A program made the translations under genes and the position numbers. The notes beneath the pieces were generated by a model, which searched no databases, was not told the origin of the DNA, and was given only the letters and a program-made list of their open reading frames with translations. This document shows positions 7,017 to 13,569 of a stretch of 24,633 nt of DNA, in pieces (within the stretch, counting starts at the first letter, position 1; the number at the start of each line of letters is the position of its first letter). Source of the DNA: JAMIFV01 sp035906055 (GTDB lineage: Bacteria > Pseudomonadota > Alphaproteobacteria > Rickettsiales > JABCZZ01). Where the stretch lies: assembly GCA_035906055.1 (NCBI GenBank), contig JAMIFV010000003.1, positions 1 through 24,633 on the forward strand. The letters are read 5' to 3'.

Positions 7017-7430
7017 ATGGGCTTAGTTAGAGTATTACTCAAAGACAGCGACTATGTAGAAATGAGCAGCTTACAGCAGGCAGCCGTAAAAGCGCATGTT
7101 GAGGAACTTGCTAACAAAGGCATGAAAGATAATCCCGGCCTCGTAAGGCCAGAAGACGAAAAGGGATTTAAGAATGATATTTCTTTAAACCTCAGGGGAT
7201 TTGAAGCTTATACCCGCCTTGGCTCACTCAACAACAGCGGAACGCAGGTTGAAGAAAGCTGGATGAGAAAAGATCCGGAGATTATTGGGCGAATTGAAGA
7301 GATAACGAAAAGCTATGCGAGTAAGCTGCTTGAGCAGGGGCCAAAGTCTCCAGAACAGGCTGCGTCCTCGCCAACACCTCCGACAGGCCTGCCTCCCAAG
7401 GCAACAGAGCCCAACATTCACGACCGCTGA
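7017..7430 (+). CDS. Unknown protein inserted between fliE and fliQ
   Basis: The 137-aa protein is hydrophilic, with no signal peptide or membrane helix. A charged, probably helical body is followed by a proline-rich tail (SSPTPPTGLPPKATEP). A strong ribosome binding site (AGGAGAAAG) precedes the ATG. The preceding 143 bases are very AT-rich and could hold its own promoter; within them TGTTAC (6921) and GTAACA (6941) form an inverted pair. Base composition and codon use look more AT-rich than in the flanking flagellar genes, and a repeat lies just downstream. I read this as an added gene rather than a flagellar component, with no recognised family. Confidence 0.65.
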   Translation: MGLVRVLLKDSDYVEMSSLQQAAVKAHVEELANKGMKDNPGLVRPEDEKGFKNDISLNLRGFEAYTRLGSLNNSGTQVEESWMRKDPEIIGRIEEITKSYASKLLEQGPKSPEQAASSPTPPTGLPPKATEPNIHDR

Positions 7431-7473
7431 AATTCCTGCGCATATAAGACTCGTACGCCCATTTAGTTAAGTC

Positions 7474-7560
7474 GCCAGTTGCCAGTTGCCAGTTGTCAGT
7501 GTAGCATGCCAACGTTCCTGTTCTGTTTACTCTAGTCACTAGCAACTGGCCACTGGCAAC
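7474..7560. repeat. Heptamer tandem repeat and inverted repeat upstream of fliQ
   Basis: Three perfect tandem copies of GCCAGTT (7474-7494) are followed by an imperfect fourth. The stretch GTTGCCAGTTGCCAGTTG (7478-7495) is inversely repeated, with one mismatch, at 7543-7560, leaving a 47-base loop. The right arm ends seven bases before the fliQ start codon, where a ribosome binding site would be expected and none is clear. Confidence 0.7.
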
Positions 7561-7566
7561 TATTTT

Positions 7567-7845
7567 ATGGACTCTTTAGAAGCAATGGAAATCGGCAGGC
7601 AGACGCTGATCGTCTTCATGAAGATGTCATTGCCTATCCTTCTCATTGCGCTGGTAGTGGGCCTTATCATCTCATTGTTTCAGGCGCTCACCCAGATACA
7701 GGAAATGACCCTCTCCTTCGTGCCCAAGATTACCATTGTGTTCCTTGCGCTGGTGTTCCTCATGCCGTTCATGACGCACACGTTGTCCGACTTCAACACC
7801 GAACTGCATACGCGCATAGTGTCCGTAGGCACATCGAGGGAATAA
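7567..7845 (+). CDS. fliQ: Flagellar export gate protein FliQ
   Basis: The 92-aa protein has two transmembrane helices and the FliQ signatures: LPILLIALVVGLIISLFQAL followed by TQIQEMTLSFVPKI. FliQ is one of the three export-gate subunits with FliP and FliR. It is of normal length. Three bases separate it from fliR, so the two are co-translated. The start region is unusual because an inverted repeat ends directly before it. Confidence 0.95.
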   Translation: MDSLEAMEIGRQTLIVFMKMSLPILLIALVVGLIISLFQALTQIQEMTLSFVPKITIVFLALVFLMPFMTHTLSDFNTELHTRIVSVGTSRE

Positions 7846-7848
7846 CCC

Positions 7849-8616
7849 GTGCTAGAGCAGTTCCTGATCTCTCAGGTCTTTGCCTTCATCCTCATCTTCG
7901 TGAGGATAGGCAGCGGACTGATGGTGATGCCGGGTTTTGGCGAGACCTACATCTCGCGTCGCATCCGCCTAACGCTCGCGATTGTTATCGCACTGGTGCT
8001 CACGCCGGTGCTGGGCAATGCCATGCCGAAGCTTCCCGCCTCGCCGCTGTCGCTGGGCATACTGGTGGTGGCGGAAATCCTGGTTGGCCTGTTCATCGGC
8101 AGCATCTGCCGCATCCTCATCAGCGCCACGCATGTGGCGGGCACGGTGTTTTCCTTCCAGTCCGGCCTTTCCTCCGCCGTGCTGTACGATGTAAGCCAGA
8201 GCTCCCAAGGCTCCCTGATGGGCAACTTTTTCGGCATGGTCACCATCCTGCTGCTGTTCTCCACCGGCATGCACGGCTTCATGCTGCGCGGCATCACGGA
8301 GAGTTACACCGTGTTCGCGCCCGGCCAGTTTCCACCCGTCGCCGACTTTGCCGAGTCCGCCGCGCGCCTCGCCGCCGACACCTTTATGGTAGCGATCGAG
8401 ATTTCCACACCGATGATCGTGGTCGGCACGCTTTTGTTTCTGGGCGCGGGCGTCCTCTCCCGCCTCATGCCCAGCCTGCAGGTATTTTTCCTCATCATCC
8501 CGCCGCAGCTCTTCATCAATTTCTTCGTGCTCATAGCGGTTTTCAGCGCCATGATGCTCTGGTATATGGAGTTTTTCCGCGATAAATTAATGCTGTTCTT
8601 TGGCTACCTAAATTAG
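7849..8616 (+). CDS. fliR: Flagellar export gate protein FliR
   Basis: The 255-aa membrane protein starts with GTG and has about six hydrophobic segments. FliR signatures include RIGSGLMVMPGFGETYISRR near the N-terminus, FSFQSGLSSAVLYD in the middle, and a C-terminal stretch with FFLIIPPQLFINFFVL. FliR completes the FliP5Q4R1 export gate. The gene ends the plus-strand flagellar operon; the AT-rich spacer to lpxC (8617-8686) follows. Confidence 0.95.
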   Translation: MLEQFLISQVFAFILIFVRIGSGLMVMPGFGETYISRRIRLTLAIVIALVLTPVLGNAMPKLPASPLSLGILVVAEILVGLFIGSICRILISATHVAGTVFSFQSGLSSAVLYDVSQSSQGSLMGNFFGMVTILLLFSTGMHGFMLRGITESYTVFAPGQFPPVADFAESAARLAADTFMVAIEISTPMIVVGTLLFLGAGVLSRLMPSLQVFFLIIPPQLFINFFVLIAVFSAMMLWYMEFFRDKLMLFFGYLN

Positions 8617-8660
8617 ATATAATATATTATTATATAACAATATTTACCCTTCATTACCCC

Positions 8661-8686
8661 TGTAACAAACTGTAACAAACTGTTAT
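8661..8686 (+). promoter_or_regulatory. Tandem TGTAACAAAC repeat upstream of the lpxC promoter (candidate operator)
   Basis: TGTAACAAAC occurs twice in direct succession (8661-8670 and 8671-8680) and continues with TGTTAT up to the -35 box at 8687. Perfect 10-bp periodicity places both copies on the same helix face, as expected of a regulator binding site. The same core recurs at 16646-16658. Confidence 0.45.
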
Positions 8687-8715
8687 TTGAGAAGGCGGGG
8701 GTTCCGCAGTACATT
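8687..8715 (+). promoter_or_regulatory. Sigma-70-like promoter of lpxC
   Basis: TTGAGA (8687-8692) and TACATT (8710-8715) are separated by 17 bp. The predicted transcript begins about 25 bases before the lpxC ATG. The tandem TGTAACAAAC repeat abuts the -35 box. Confidence 0.5.
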
Positions 8716-8748
8716 GCACTCAATCAAAATCAAGAAATTTGAGTGTTT

Positions 8749-9696
8749 ATGACTTCCGGATCCCTTTTTCATTCCACCTACCAGACCACCATCGCAGGCT
8801 CCGTCACCTGCTCCGGCATCGGTGTCCATACCGGCCAGACCGTAAACCTCACCCTTCACCCGGCTGAAGCGGATACCGGCATCCAGTTCATCAGGCTTGA
8901 CGTGCCGGAAGACAAATCCGTTGTGCGCGCTTTCTATCTGGACGTGACCGACACCATGCTCGGCACCACCATCACCAATGAATACGGCGTGAGCGTCAGC
9001 ACTATCGAACATCTCATGGCCGCCCTCTGGGGCATGGGCGTGGACAACGCCGTGGTCACCCTCACCGGCCCCGAAGTCCCCATCATGGACGGCAGCTCCG
9101 AACCCTTCGTGTTCCTCATCGAATGCGCCGGCGTAAAGGCGCTTTCCGCTCACCGCGACACGCTCGAAGTGCTCAGGAAAGTCTCCGTGCAGGACGGCTC
9201 TTCCACCGCTTCCATCCGCCCGTTCGACGGTTTTGCGCTCGACATCACCATCGAATTCCCGCATGCGGCGATCCCCCGCCAGCGCGCCATATACGATTTC
9301 AGCCGCCAGAGCTTCCGCCATGCGCTCTGCCGTGCCCGTACCTTCGGTTTCGCTAAAGACGTAGAGATGCTGCGCTCGCGCGGCCTCGCACGCGGCGGCT
9401 CGCTGGATAACGCCGTGGTAATCGGCGATGACGGCATCCTCAATGAAGGCGGCCTGCGTTATAACGACGAATTCATCCGCCACAAGGCGCTGGACTGCGT
9501 GGGCGACTACTTCCTCACCGGCATGCGCATGCGCGGCATGGTCACCACCAACCGCCCCGGCCACGGCATGAACAACAAGCTGCTGCGCACCTTGCTGGCC
9601 GACCGCAGCGCGTGGCGCCTCGTTACCAGCGCCTTCGTGCAGCCTTCGCTTGCCGCACAGCAACAAGCCCACGCACCGAGTGCGTTTTTGCTTTAA
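8749..9696 (+). CDS. lpxC: UDP-3-O-acyl-N-acetylglucosamine deacetylase LpxC
   Basis: LpxC catalyses the committed step of lipid A synthesis, the zinc-dependent deacetylation of UDP-3-O-acyl-GlcNAc in the cytoplasm. The 315-aa product keeps all key residues: E87-H88 in STIEHLMAAL, H245, D249 and D253 in RHKALDCVGD, and H272 in RPGHGMNN, matching E. coli E78/H79, H238, D242, D246 and H265. The N-terminal GIGVHTGQ motif is also present. A GTG two codons upstream (8743) is an alternative start. In many alphaproteobacteria lpxC is followed by bamD; here the pair is kept, but a 213-bp repeat element is inserted between them. Confidence 0.96.
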   Translation: MTSGSLFHSTYQTTIAGSVTCSGIGVHTGQTVNLTLHPAEADTGIQFIRLDVPEDKSVVRAFYLDVTDTMLGTTITNEYGVSVSTIEHLMAALWGMGVDNAVVTLTGPEVPIMDGSSEPFVFLIECAGVKALSAHRDTLEVLRKVSVQDGSSTASIRPFDGFALDITIEFPHAAIPRQRAIYDFSRQSFRHALCRARTFGFAKDVEMLRSRGLARGGSLDNAVVIGDDGILNEGGLRYNDEFIRHKALDCVGDYFLTGMRMRGMVTTNRPGHGMNNKLLRTLLADRSAWRLVTSAFVQPSLAAQQQAHAPSAFLL

Positions 9697-9746
9697 TCGT
9701 ATCGCCAGGCAGCCAAGGCGAGATGCGCGCAGTGTACATTTAGGGG

Positions 9747-9959
9747 CAGGACTCATAACTTTCCCTCTCCTGCAAAGCGGGAGAGGGTTGCGCAGGCTTT
9801 GCTGCGCAGCAGCTTAGCCGTAGCCGGGTGAGGGTGAATTTACACGCGCCCCCTCACCTCGGTTTGCCTACGGGCTTAGCTAAAACAGCTAAACCCAAGG
9901 CAAACGCGTCCTCTCCCTCAAAGGGAGAGGAAAAGCAAGCAAGAGTTTAATGAGTCCTG
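9747..9959. repeat. MITE-like structured repeat, copy 1
   Basis: The ends CAGGACTCAT (9747-9756) and ATGAGTCCTG (9950-9959) are perfect 10-bp inverted repeats. Inside are several complementary blocks: CCTCTCCTGCAAAGCGGGAGAGG on the left, GGTGAGGG with CCCTCACC, a GGTTTGCC...GGCAAAC hairpin, and CCTCTCCCTCAAAGGGAGAGG on the right. A closely similar copy lies at 11777-11967. There is no coding capacity, so this fits a non-autonomous mobile repeat or a structured intergenic repeat lying between lpxC and bamD. Confidence 0.75.
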
Positions 9960-10050
9960 AGCCTAGTACATGAGCACACTGAGACCGATGGATAACGACG
10001 CGAACGGTTAAATGAAAGATGCGCTCATTAGAAGTTGTTTTTTCGCGCGC

Positions 10051-10070
10051 ACCGCTGTTATAACAGCGGT
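10051..10070. promoter_or_regulatory. Perfect 20-bp palindrome directly before the bamD start codon
   Basis: ACCGCTGTTATAACAGCGGT is a perfect palindrome ending two bases before the bamD ATG (10073). It covers the place of the ribosome binding site and overlaps a possible -10 (TTATAA 10058-10063, 17 bp after TTGTTT at 10035-10040). It could be a repressor operator or, as RNA, a hairpin that occludes initiation. Confidence 0.5.
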
Positions 10071-10072
10071 AT

Positions 10073-10882
10073 ATGAAACACACACGCATACTGCTTATCT
10101 CGCTGCTTACCCTGTCACTGGTTGCCTGCGGCAGCAAAAAAGACGAAGACACCGCTGAGAGCGACAAACCGTCACAGCCCGTGGAAACGCTCTATAACGA
10201 CGCGATGGACAAGCTGGGTGAGGGTGATTTCAAAGCCGCCACCACCGCCTTTGAGGAAGTGGAACGCCAGTATCCCTATTCCGAATGGGCCACGCGCAGC
10301 GAACTGATGGCGGCGTTCGCACAATACCGCTTCGGCAAATACGACCAGGCCATCGGCATCCTCGAAAGCTTCGTAAAAGAGCATCCCAGCCACAAGGATG
10401 TGGCTTACGCCTATTACCTGCGCGGCATGTGCTATTATGAGCAGATCACCGATGTGGGCCGCGACCAGCAGATCACCGAACAGGCGCGCGACGCGCTGGA
10501 AGAAGTTATCAGGCGCTTCCCCGAAACCACCTATGCGCGCGATGCGCGCCTCAAGCTTGACCTTGTGGCCGACCATCTTGCAGGCAAGGAAATGGAGATC
10601 GGCCGTTATTACCAGAAACAGCAGGAATACATCTCCGCCATCAACCGTTTCCGTGTGGTGGCGGAACGATTCCAGACCACCAGCCATGTGCCTGAAGCGC
10701 TGCACAGACTTGTGGAGTGCTACCTGAAACTTGGCGTGACCGAACAGGCCAACCGCTATGCGTCCGTGCTGGGCTACAATTACCCTAACAGCGACTGGTA
10801 TAAAGATACCTATGCGATGATGAACGGCCAGCCCCTTCCCGCCCCAAAGAAAACAGGCTGGGGTAAACTCTGGCCATTTTAA
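10073..10882 (+). CDS. bamD: Outer membrane protein assembly factor BamD
   Basis: BamD (formerly ComL/YfiO) is an essential periplasm-facing lipoprotein of the BAM complex that inserts beta-barrel proteins. The 269-aa product has a lipoprotein signal (MKHTRILLISLLTLSLVAC, Cys19) and TPR-like repeats: LYNDAMDKLGEGDFKAATTA, then FEEVERQYPYSEWATRSELM, and YYQKQQEYISAINRFRVVAE. These match the BamD five-TPR superhelix. The order lpxC-bamD is typical of alphaproteobacteria. No normal Shine-Dalgarno sequence is visible; a 20-bp palindrome occupies that position. Confidence 0.95.
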   Translation: MKHTRILLISLLTLSLVACGSKKDEDTAESDKPSQPVETLYNDAMDKLGEGDFKAATTAFEEVERQYPYSEWATRSELMAAFAQYRFGKYDQAIGILESFVKEHPSHKDVAYAYYLRGMCYYEQITDVGRDQQITEQARDALEEVIRRFPETTYARDARLKLDLVADHLAGKEMEIGRYYQKQQEYISAINRFRVVAERFQTTSHVPEALHRLVECYLKLGVTEQANRYASVLGYNYPNSDWYKDTYAMMNGQPLPAPKKTGWGKLWPF

Positions 10883-10926
10883 AAAAGACGAGAAGGCGGG
10901 TAAGCGAGAATGACAAGTATAAACGC

Positions 10927-10955
10927 AAAAGGGCCAGATAACATCTGGCCCTTTT
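10927..10955. terminator. Bidirectional intrinsic terminator between bamD and rpsD
   Basis: The arms AAAAGGGCCAGAT and ATCTGGCCCTTTT form a perfect 13-bp stem with a three-base loop and give a T-tract on both strands. Outside it, AAGACGAGAA (10885-10894) pairs with TTCTCGTCTT (10960-10969). The convergent genes bamD and rpsD both end at it. Confidence 0.9.
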
Positions 10956-10975
10956 CTGTTTCTCGTCTTCTCGAA

Positions 10976-11593
10976 TTAACGTGAATAGAATTCCACGATC
11001 AGGTTCGGTTCCATCATCACCGGATAGGGCACGTCCGCAAGCTTGGGAGTGCGGGTGAATTTGGCGTTCATCGCCTTGGGATCGAATTCGAGGTAATCGG
11101 GAACGCTGCGCTCCTGAGCCTGCTGGGTTTCAAGGACGATGGCAAGCTGGCGGGACTTTTCGCGCACTTCCACCACGTCGCCTTCCTGTACGCTGTAGCT
11201 GGCGATGTTCACGCGCTTGCCGTTCACCATGATGTGGCCGTGGCTCACAAACTGGCGGGCGGCGAATACGGTGGGAACCACGCCCATGCGGTATACAACG
11301 GTATCGAGGCGGCTTTCCAGCAGCGCGATGAGGTTTTCGCTGGTGTCACCCTTGCGGCGCGCAGCTTCCTGATAGATGCGGCGGAACTGGCGCTCGGTGA
11401 TGTTGCCATAATAGCCGCGCAGTTTCTGCTTTGCCATGAGCTGACTGCCGAAGTCGGAGCCCTTGCGGCGGCGTGCTGCGCCATGCTGGCCGGGCGCGTA
11501 TGCGCGCTTGCCTACGGGGTCCTTGGCGCGGCCCCAGAGGTTTTCACCTACGCGGCGGCTGATCTTGTATTTTGCGGCGACTCTTTTGCTCAT
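10976..11593 (-). CDS. rpsD: 30S ribosomal protein S4
   Basis: The 205-aa protein is a normal S4 of the zinc-free type. The N-terminus is MSKRVAAKYKISRRVGENLW, followed by KRAYAPGQHG and KQKLRGYYGNITERQFRRIY. An S4 RNA-binding domain spans about residues 95-155 (ESRLDTVVYRMG, then ARQFVSHGHIMVNGKRVN), and the end PNLIVEFYSR is typical. S4 nucleates assembly of the 30S 5' domain on 16S rRNA. In this window it is a single-gene transcript with its own strong promoter and terminator, as in several alphaproteobacteria. Confidence 0.97.
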   Translation of the reverse strand: MSKRVAAKYKISRRVGENLWGRAKDPVGKRAYAPGQHGAARRRKGSDFGSQLMAKQKLRGYYGNITERQFRRIYQEAARRKGDTSENLIALLESRLDTVVYRMGVVPTVFAARQFVSHGHIMVNGKRVNIASYSVQEGDVVEVREKSRQLAIVLETQQAQERSVPDYLEFDPKAMNAKFTRTPKLADVPYPVMMEPNLIVEFYSR

Positions 11594-11672
11594 GCGGAAT
11601 ATCCTAAATAGTCATAATTTTCAGTTTATTAAGCTGCAATGCTGCGCACCCCAGCCAAAATTCGGAAGGTGC

Positions 11673-11700
11673 ACTATACAGATAAAAAGCAGCCTGTCAA
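11673..11700 (-). promoter_or_regulatory. Strong sigma-70 promoter of rpsD
   Basis: On the minus strand, consensus TTGACA (11700-11695) and TATAGT (11678-11673) are separated by 16 bp. The predicted 5' leader is about 70 bases, long enough for autoregulation by S4, although I do not see a recognisable S4 pseudoknot. Confidence 0.75.
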
Positions 11701-11776
11701 ACGCGAATTGGCAAGAAAAAGGGCGTATTTTCCCCGCCGTTTAAGCTCAATAAGAATCCCGCTGATAGCCAGGGCT

Positions 11777-11967
11777 CAGGACTCATAAATCCTCCTCTCC
11801 TGCAAAGCGGGAGAGGGTTGCGCAGGCTTTACTGCGTAGCAGCTTAGCCGAAGCTGGGTGAGGGTGAATTTAAACGTGCCCCCCTCACCTCGGTTTGCCT
11901 AAGGGCTTAGCTAAAGCAGCTAAAGCCGAGGCAAACGCGTCCTCTCCCCATAGGGGGAGAGGAAAAA
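11777..11967. repeat. MITE-like structured repeat, copy 2 (right end lost)
   Basis: This copy matches 9747-9934 along its length with scattered substitutions: CAGGACTCATAA at the left, the CCTCTCCTGCAAAGCGGGAG block, the GGTGAGGG/CCCTCACC pair, the TTTGCC...GGCAAAC block, and the final CCTCTCC...GGAGAGG hairpin. The right terminal ATGAGTCCTG of copy 1 is missing; a different hairpin begins at 11972. The two copies have the same orientation and flank bamD-rpsD. Confidence 0.75.
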
Positions 11968-11971
11968 ATGG

Positions 11972-11994
11972 ATGCTGTGGTCACGCCACAGCAT
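11972..11994. repeat. Short hairpin repeat ending in GCATGACG
   Basis: ATGCTGTGG (11972-11980) and CCACAGCAT (11986-11994) form a perfect 9-bp stem with a five-base loop, followed by GACG. On the other strand this reads CGTCATGCTGTGG, so it has the same GTCAT-type end as the repeats at 2998 and 6462. Confidence 0.55.
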
Positions 11995-12045
11995 GACGAT
12001 GGCACCCACACGGGCTATAGTGAACCTGTTTTCACAAATGAACAA

Positions 12046-12062
12046 TATAACAAACTGTTATA
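12046..12062. repeat. Inverted repeat TATAACA-AAC-TGTTATA
   Basis: Two 7-bp arms flank a three-base spacer just beyond the 3' end of the gene cluster at 12076-14727. The sequence resembles both the TGTAACAAACTGT motif seen at two promoters and the centre of the bamD palindrome. It could be a weak terminator or an operator half-site pair. Between 11995 and 12075 I see nothing else. Confidence 0.4.
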
Positions 12063-12075
12063 TAAAGAAACTTTA

Positions 12076-12495
12076 TTACGGCGAAGGAGAAGCTGTCGGC
12101 GCGGTATTGGGTTCCATCTGATAGCCGGGTTTAAACCGGTCACGCCAGTCAGTGGCGCCACGGCCAGTTGCAGGGCCTGCTTCATTGCCTGCAAACATCC
12201 CTACGCGTTCCTGCTTGATCCGCGCTGCCATTTCGGGCGCAGACATCGCTGACTGAGGTATCTCAGGTTGGTTACCAAGCCCTTTCAGGCCATCCATGAA
12301 CTTGGCTGCTGCTGCGCCAAGCTTACTTGCTTCTTCTTCGGCGGTGTTGAGCACGCGCACCACGCTTTTATCAAGTGCGGTGGTAGCCTTGGCGGCAGCT
12401 TCGGTCGCCTGTGCGGCAGCCACGGCTTCATCGCGGATGTCCGCTACCGTTTCTCTTACCGAAGTCAGGGCTTTGGTGATAGCTTCAAACACCAT
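12076..12495 (-). CDS. Unknown Ala-rich helical protein (last gene of four-gene cluster)
   Basis: The 139-aa protein has no signal peptide. Residues 1-70 look like a long amphipathic Ala-rich helix or coiled coil (FEAITKALTSVRETVADIRD, then AATEA/AAKATTAL-type repeats), and the C-terminal 60 residues are polar, Pro/Gly-rich and probably disordered, ending TASPSP. It starts 12 bases after the preceding gene, and those 12 bases are the perfect palindrome GGTGACGTCACC, which also supplies the GGTG of a possible ribosome binding site. No family recognised. Context: end of a cluster of small membrane-active proteins beside virB8/virB9. Confidence 0.7.
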   Translation of the reverse strand: MVFEAITKALTSVRETVADIRDEAVAAAQATEAAAKATTALDKSVVRVLNTAEEEASKLGAAAAKFMDGLKGLGNQPEIPQSAMSAPEMAARIKQERVGMFAGNEAGPATGRGATDWRDRFKPGYQMEPNTAPTASPSP

Positions 12496-12507
12496 GGTGA
12501 CGTCACC

Positions 12508-12984
12508 TTACCTTCCAGCGGACTGCTGTGCTGCGCGTTGTTCTGCATACTTTCTCACGAAGTCGGCACGCGCTGCGGGGTTCTCAAACACCGGCTTGCC
12601 GGAGTCCAGATGCGCCTGCACCGTATCGTTGGCGATCCTGGCTTCCATGAGTTCATTGGCTGCACGCGCGTTATCGAGATCTTTGCCCTTTTCGCGGTTA
12701 TCCATCCATTTCTTCACGCCGATAGCAGCGCCGATTACAACGGCAACACCAGAAAGCCTGGGAAATTTCTGAACCGTCTTTGCAGCGATGTTGACCGTAC
12801 CGTTGGCAAGGTTGAAAGCCGTATCGGCGACACCTTTTACAAAGCCAGCGATACCGCCGACTGCGCCGTTGGCCTTATCTTTGCTGCCAACAAATACACT
12901 CTGGATCACACCACCGACAGCCTCACCCGCATCTTTAAGGTTCTCTCCGGTCTGCTGCAATTTATCAGTATACTTATTTGCCAT
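12508..12984 (-). CDS. Unknown amphipathic protein with one membrane segment
   Basis: The 158-aa protein has an N-terminal 70 residues of Gly/Ala-rich amphipathic character, broadly similar to LEA/apolipoprotein-like or phage/effector helices (KLQQTGENLKDAGEAVGGVI). A hydrophobic segment at 77-91 (LSGVAVVIGAAIGV) follows, then a basic flank (KKWMDNREKG) and a charged helical C-terminus. There is no signal peptide. It begins 15 bases after the previous gene stop, so the two are co-transcribed. I cannot assign a function; membrane association is likely. Confidence 0.7.
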   Translation of the reverse strand: MANKYTDKLQQTGENLKDAGEAVGGVIQSVFVGSKDKANGAVGGIAGFVKGVADTAFNLANGTVNIAAKTVQKFPRLSGVAVVIGAAIGVKKWMDNREKGKDLDNARAANELMEARIANDTVQAHLDSGKPVFENPAARADFVRKYAEQRAAQQSAGR

Positions 12985-12999
12985 AGATTTTACTTTCTA

Positions 13000-13491
13000 T
13001 TATGCACGCTGCGCCATTACAGAATCATTGGCGGCAGCCTGAGTCTTGGCAACGAACCCTTCCTGCCCTACACCTGCGGCCTGTACTTTCGCTGCATGGC
13101 CTGCCATTGCCTCGGGATTGTCAAAACCGGCCGCTGTCTGTGCACGTTCAACGAGCTGTGCGGTCAGCGCCTTGCTGCGTTCGCGTTCCGCTGCGAGCAT
13201 CTGGTCGATCTGGGGTTCGGGCTCGGCCTTGCCGCCAAAAAGTTTTTTTGCAGCGCCACCTATTGCGCCAATCGCGCCGCCAAACGTAGCACCTGAAACC
13301 GATGCCGCCACACCTAATGCCGCACCAACCACTGCAAGCACGCCTGCTGTCGCAAGTCCACCCAGAAGACCGATACCGCCGAGGATTACTGCGGGTGCTG
13401 CAATAGTGACCAGCGCACCGATCACGGCGCCTTTTGCGCCGCCTACGACTGCGCCGCCTGCCGTATCTACTGTTTTATCAACTACGCCCAT
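13000..13491 (-). CDS. Unknown glycine-zipper membrane protein
   Basis: In this 163-aa protein residues 10-85 are almost entirely Gly, Ala, Val, Ile and Leu with repeated small-xxx-small spacing (GGAVVGGAKGAVIGALVTIA, later ATFGGAIGAIGGAAKKLFGG). This is glycine-zipper character, able to pack several membrane helices. The C-terminal half is a charged helix (QIDQMLAAERERSKALTAQL) with an Ala/Gln-rich tail. Glycine zippers occur in pore-forming toxins, mechanosensitive channels and OM lipoproteins; which applies here is open. A good AAGGG ribosome binding site and a probable promoter of its own lie upstream. No signal peptide. Confidence 0.7.
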   Translation of the reverse strand: MGVVDKTVDTAGGAVVGGAKGAVIGALVTIAAPAVILGGIGLLGGLATAGVLAVVGAALGVAASVSGATFGGAIGAIGGAAKKLFGGKAEPEPQIDQMLAAERERSKALTAQLVERAQTAAGFDNPEAMAGHAAKVQAAGVGQEGFVAKTQAAANDSVMAQRA

Positions 13492-13519
13492 ATATCACCC
13501 TTTTTACCATTCCGGCTTT

Positions 13520-13564
13520 ATTCTACCGTATTAATGCCAATCCTCAAATGAAGATTATGTGACA
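13520..13564 (-). promoter_or_regulatory. Candidate promoter of the glycine-zipper gene with upstream TGTCACATAAT motif
   Basis: On the minus strand TGTCACATAAT (13564-13554) is followed after 6 bp by TTGAGG (13547-13542), 16 bp of spacer, and TAGAAT (13525-13520). The same motif at the same distance precedes the promoter at 14800-14828. Confidence 0.45.
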
Positions 13565-13569
13565 ATGCG

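Noticed and set aside
7474..7560. CRISPR array
   Set aside because: The repeats are 7-bp heptamers without spacers, forming an inverted repeat; no cas genes are nearby.
12268..13296. Long plus-strand open frame opposite the small-protein cluster (342 codons)
   Set aside because: The translation is Cys/His/Phe-rich with no recognisable domain, while the minus-strand frames have ribosome binding sites, sensible amino-acid composition and short gaps.
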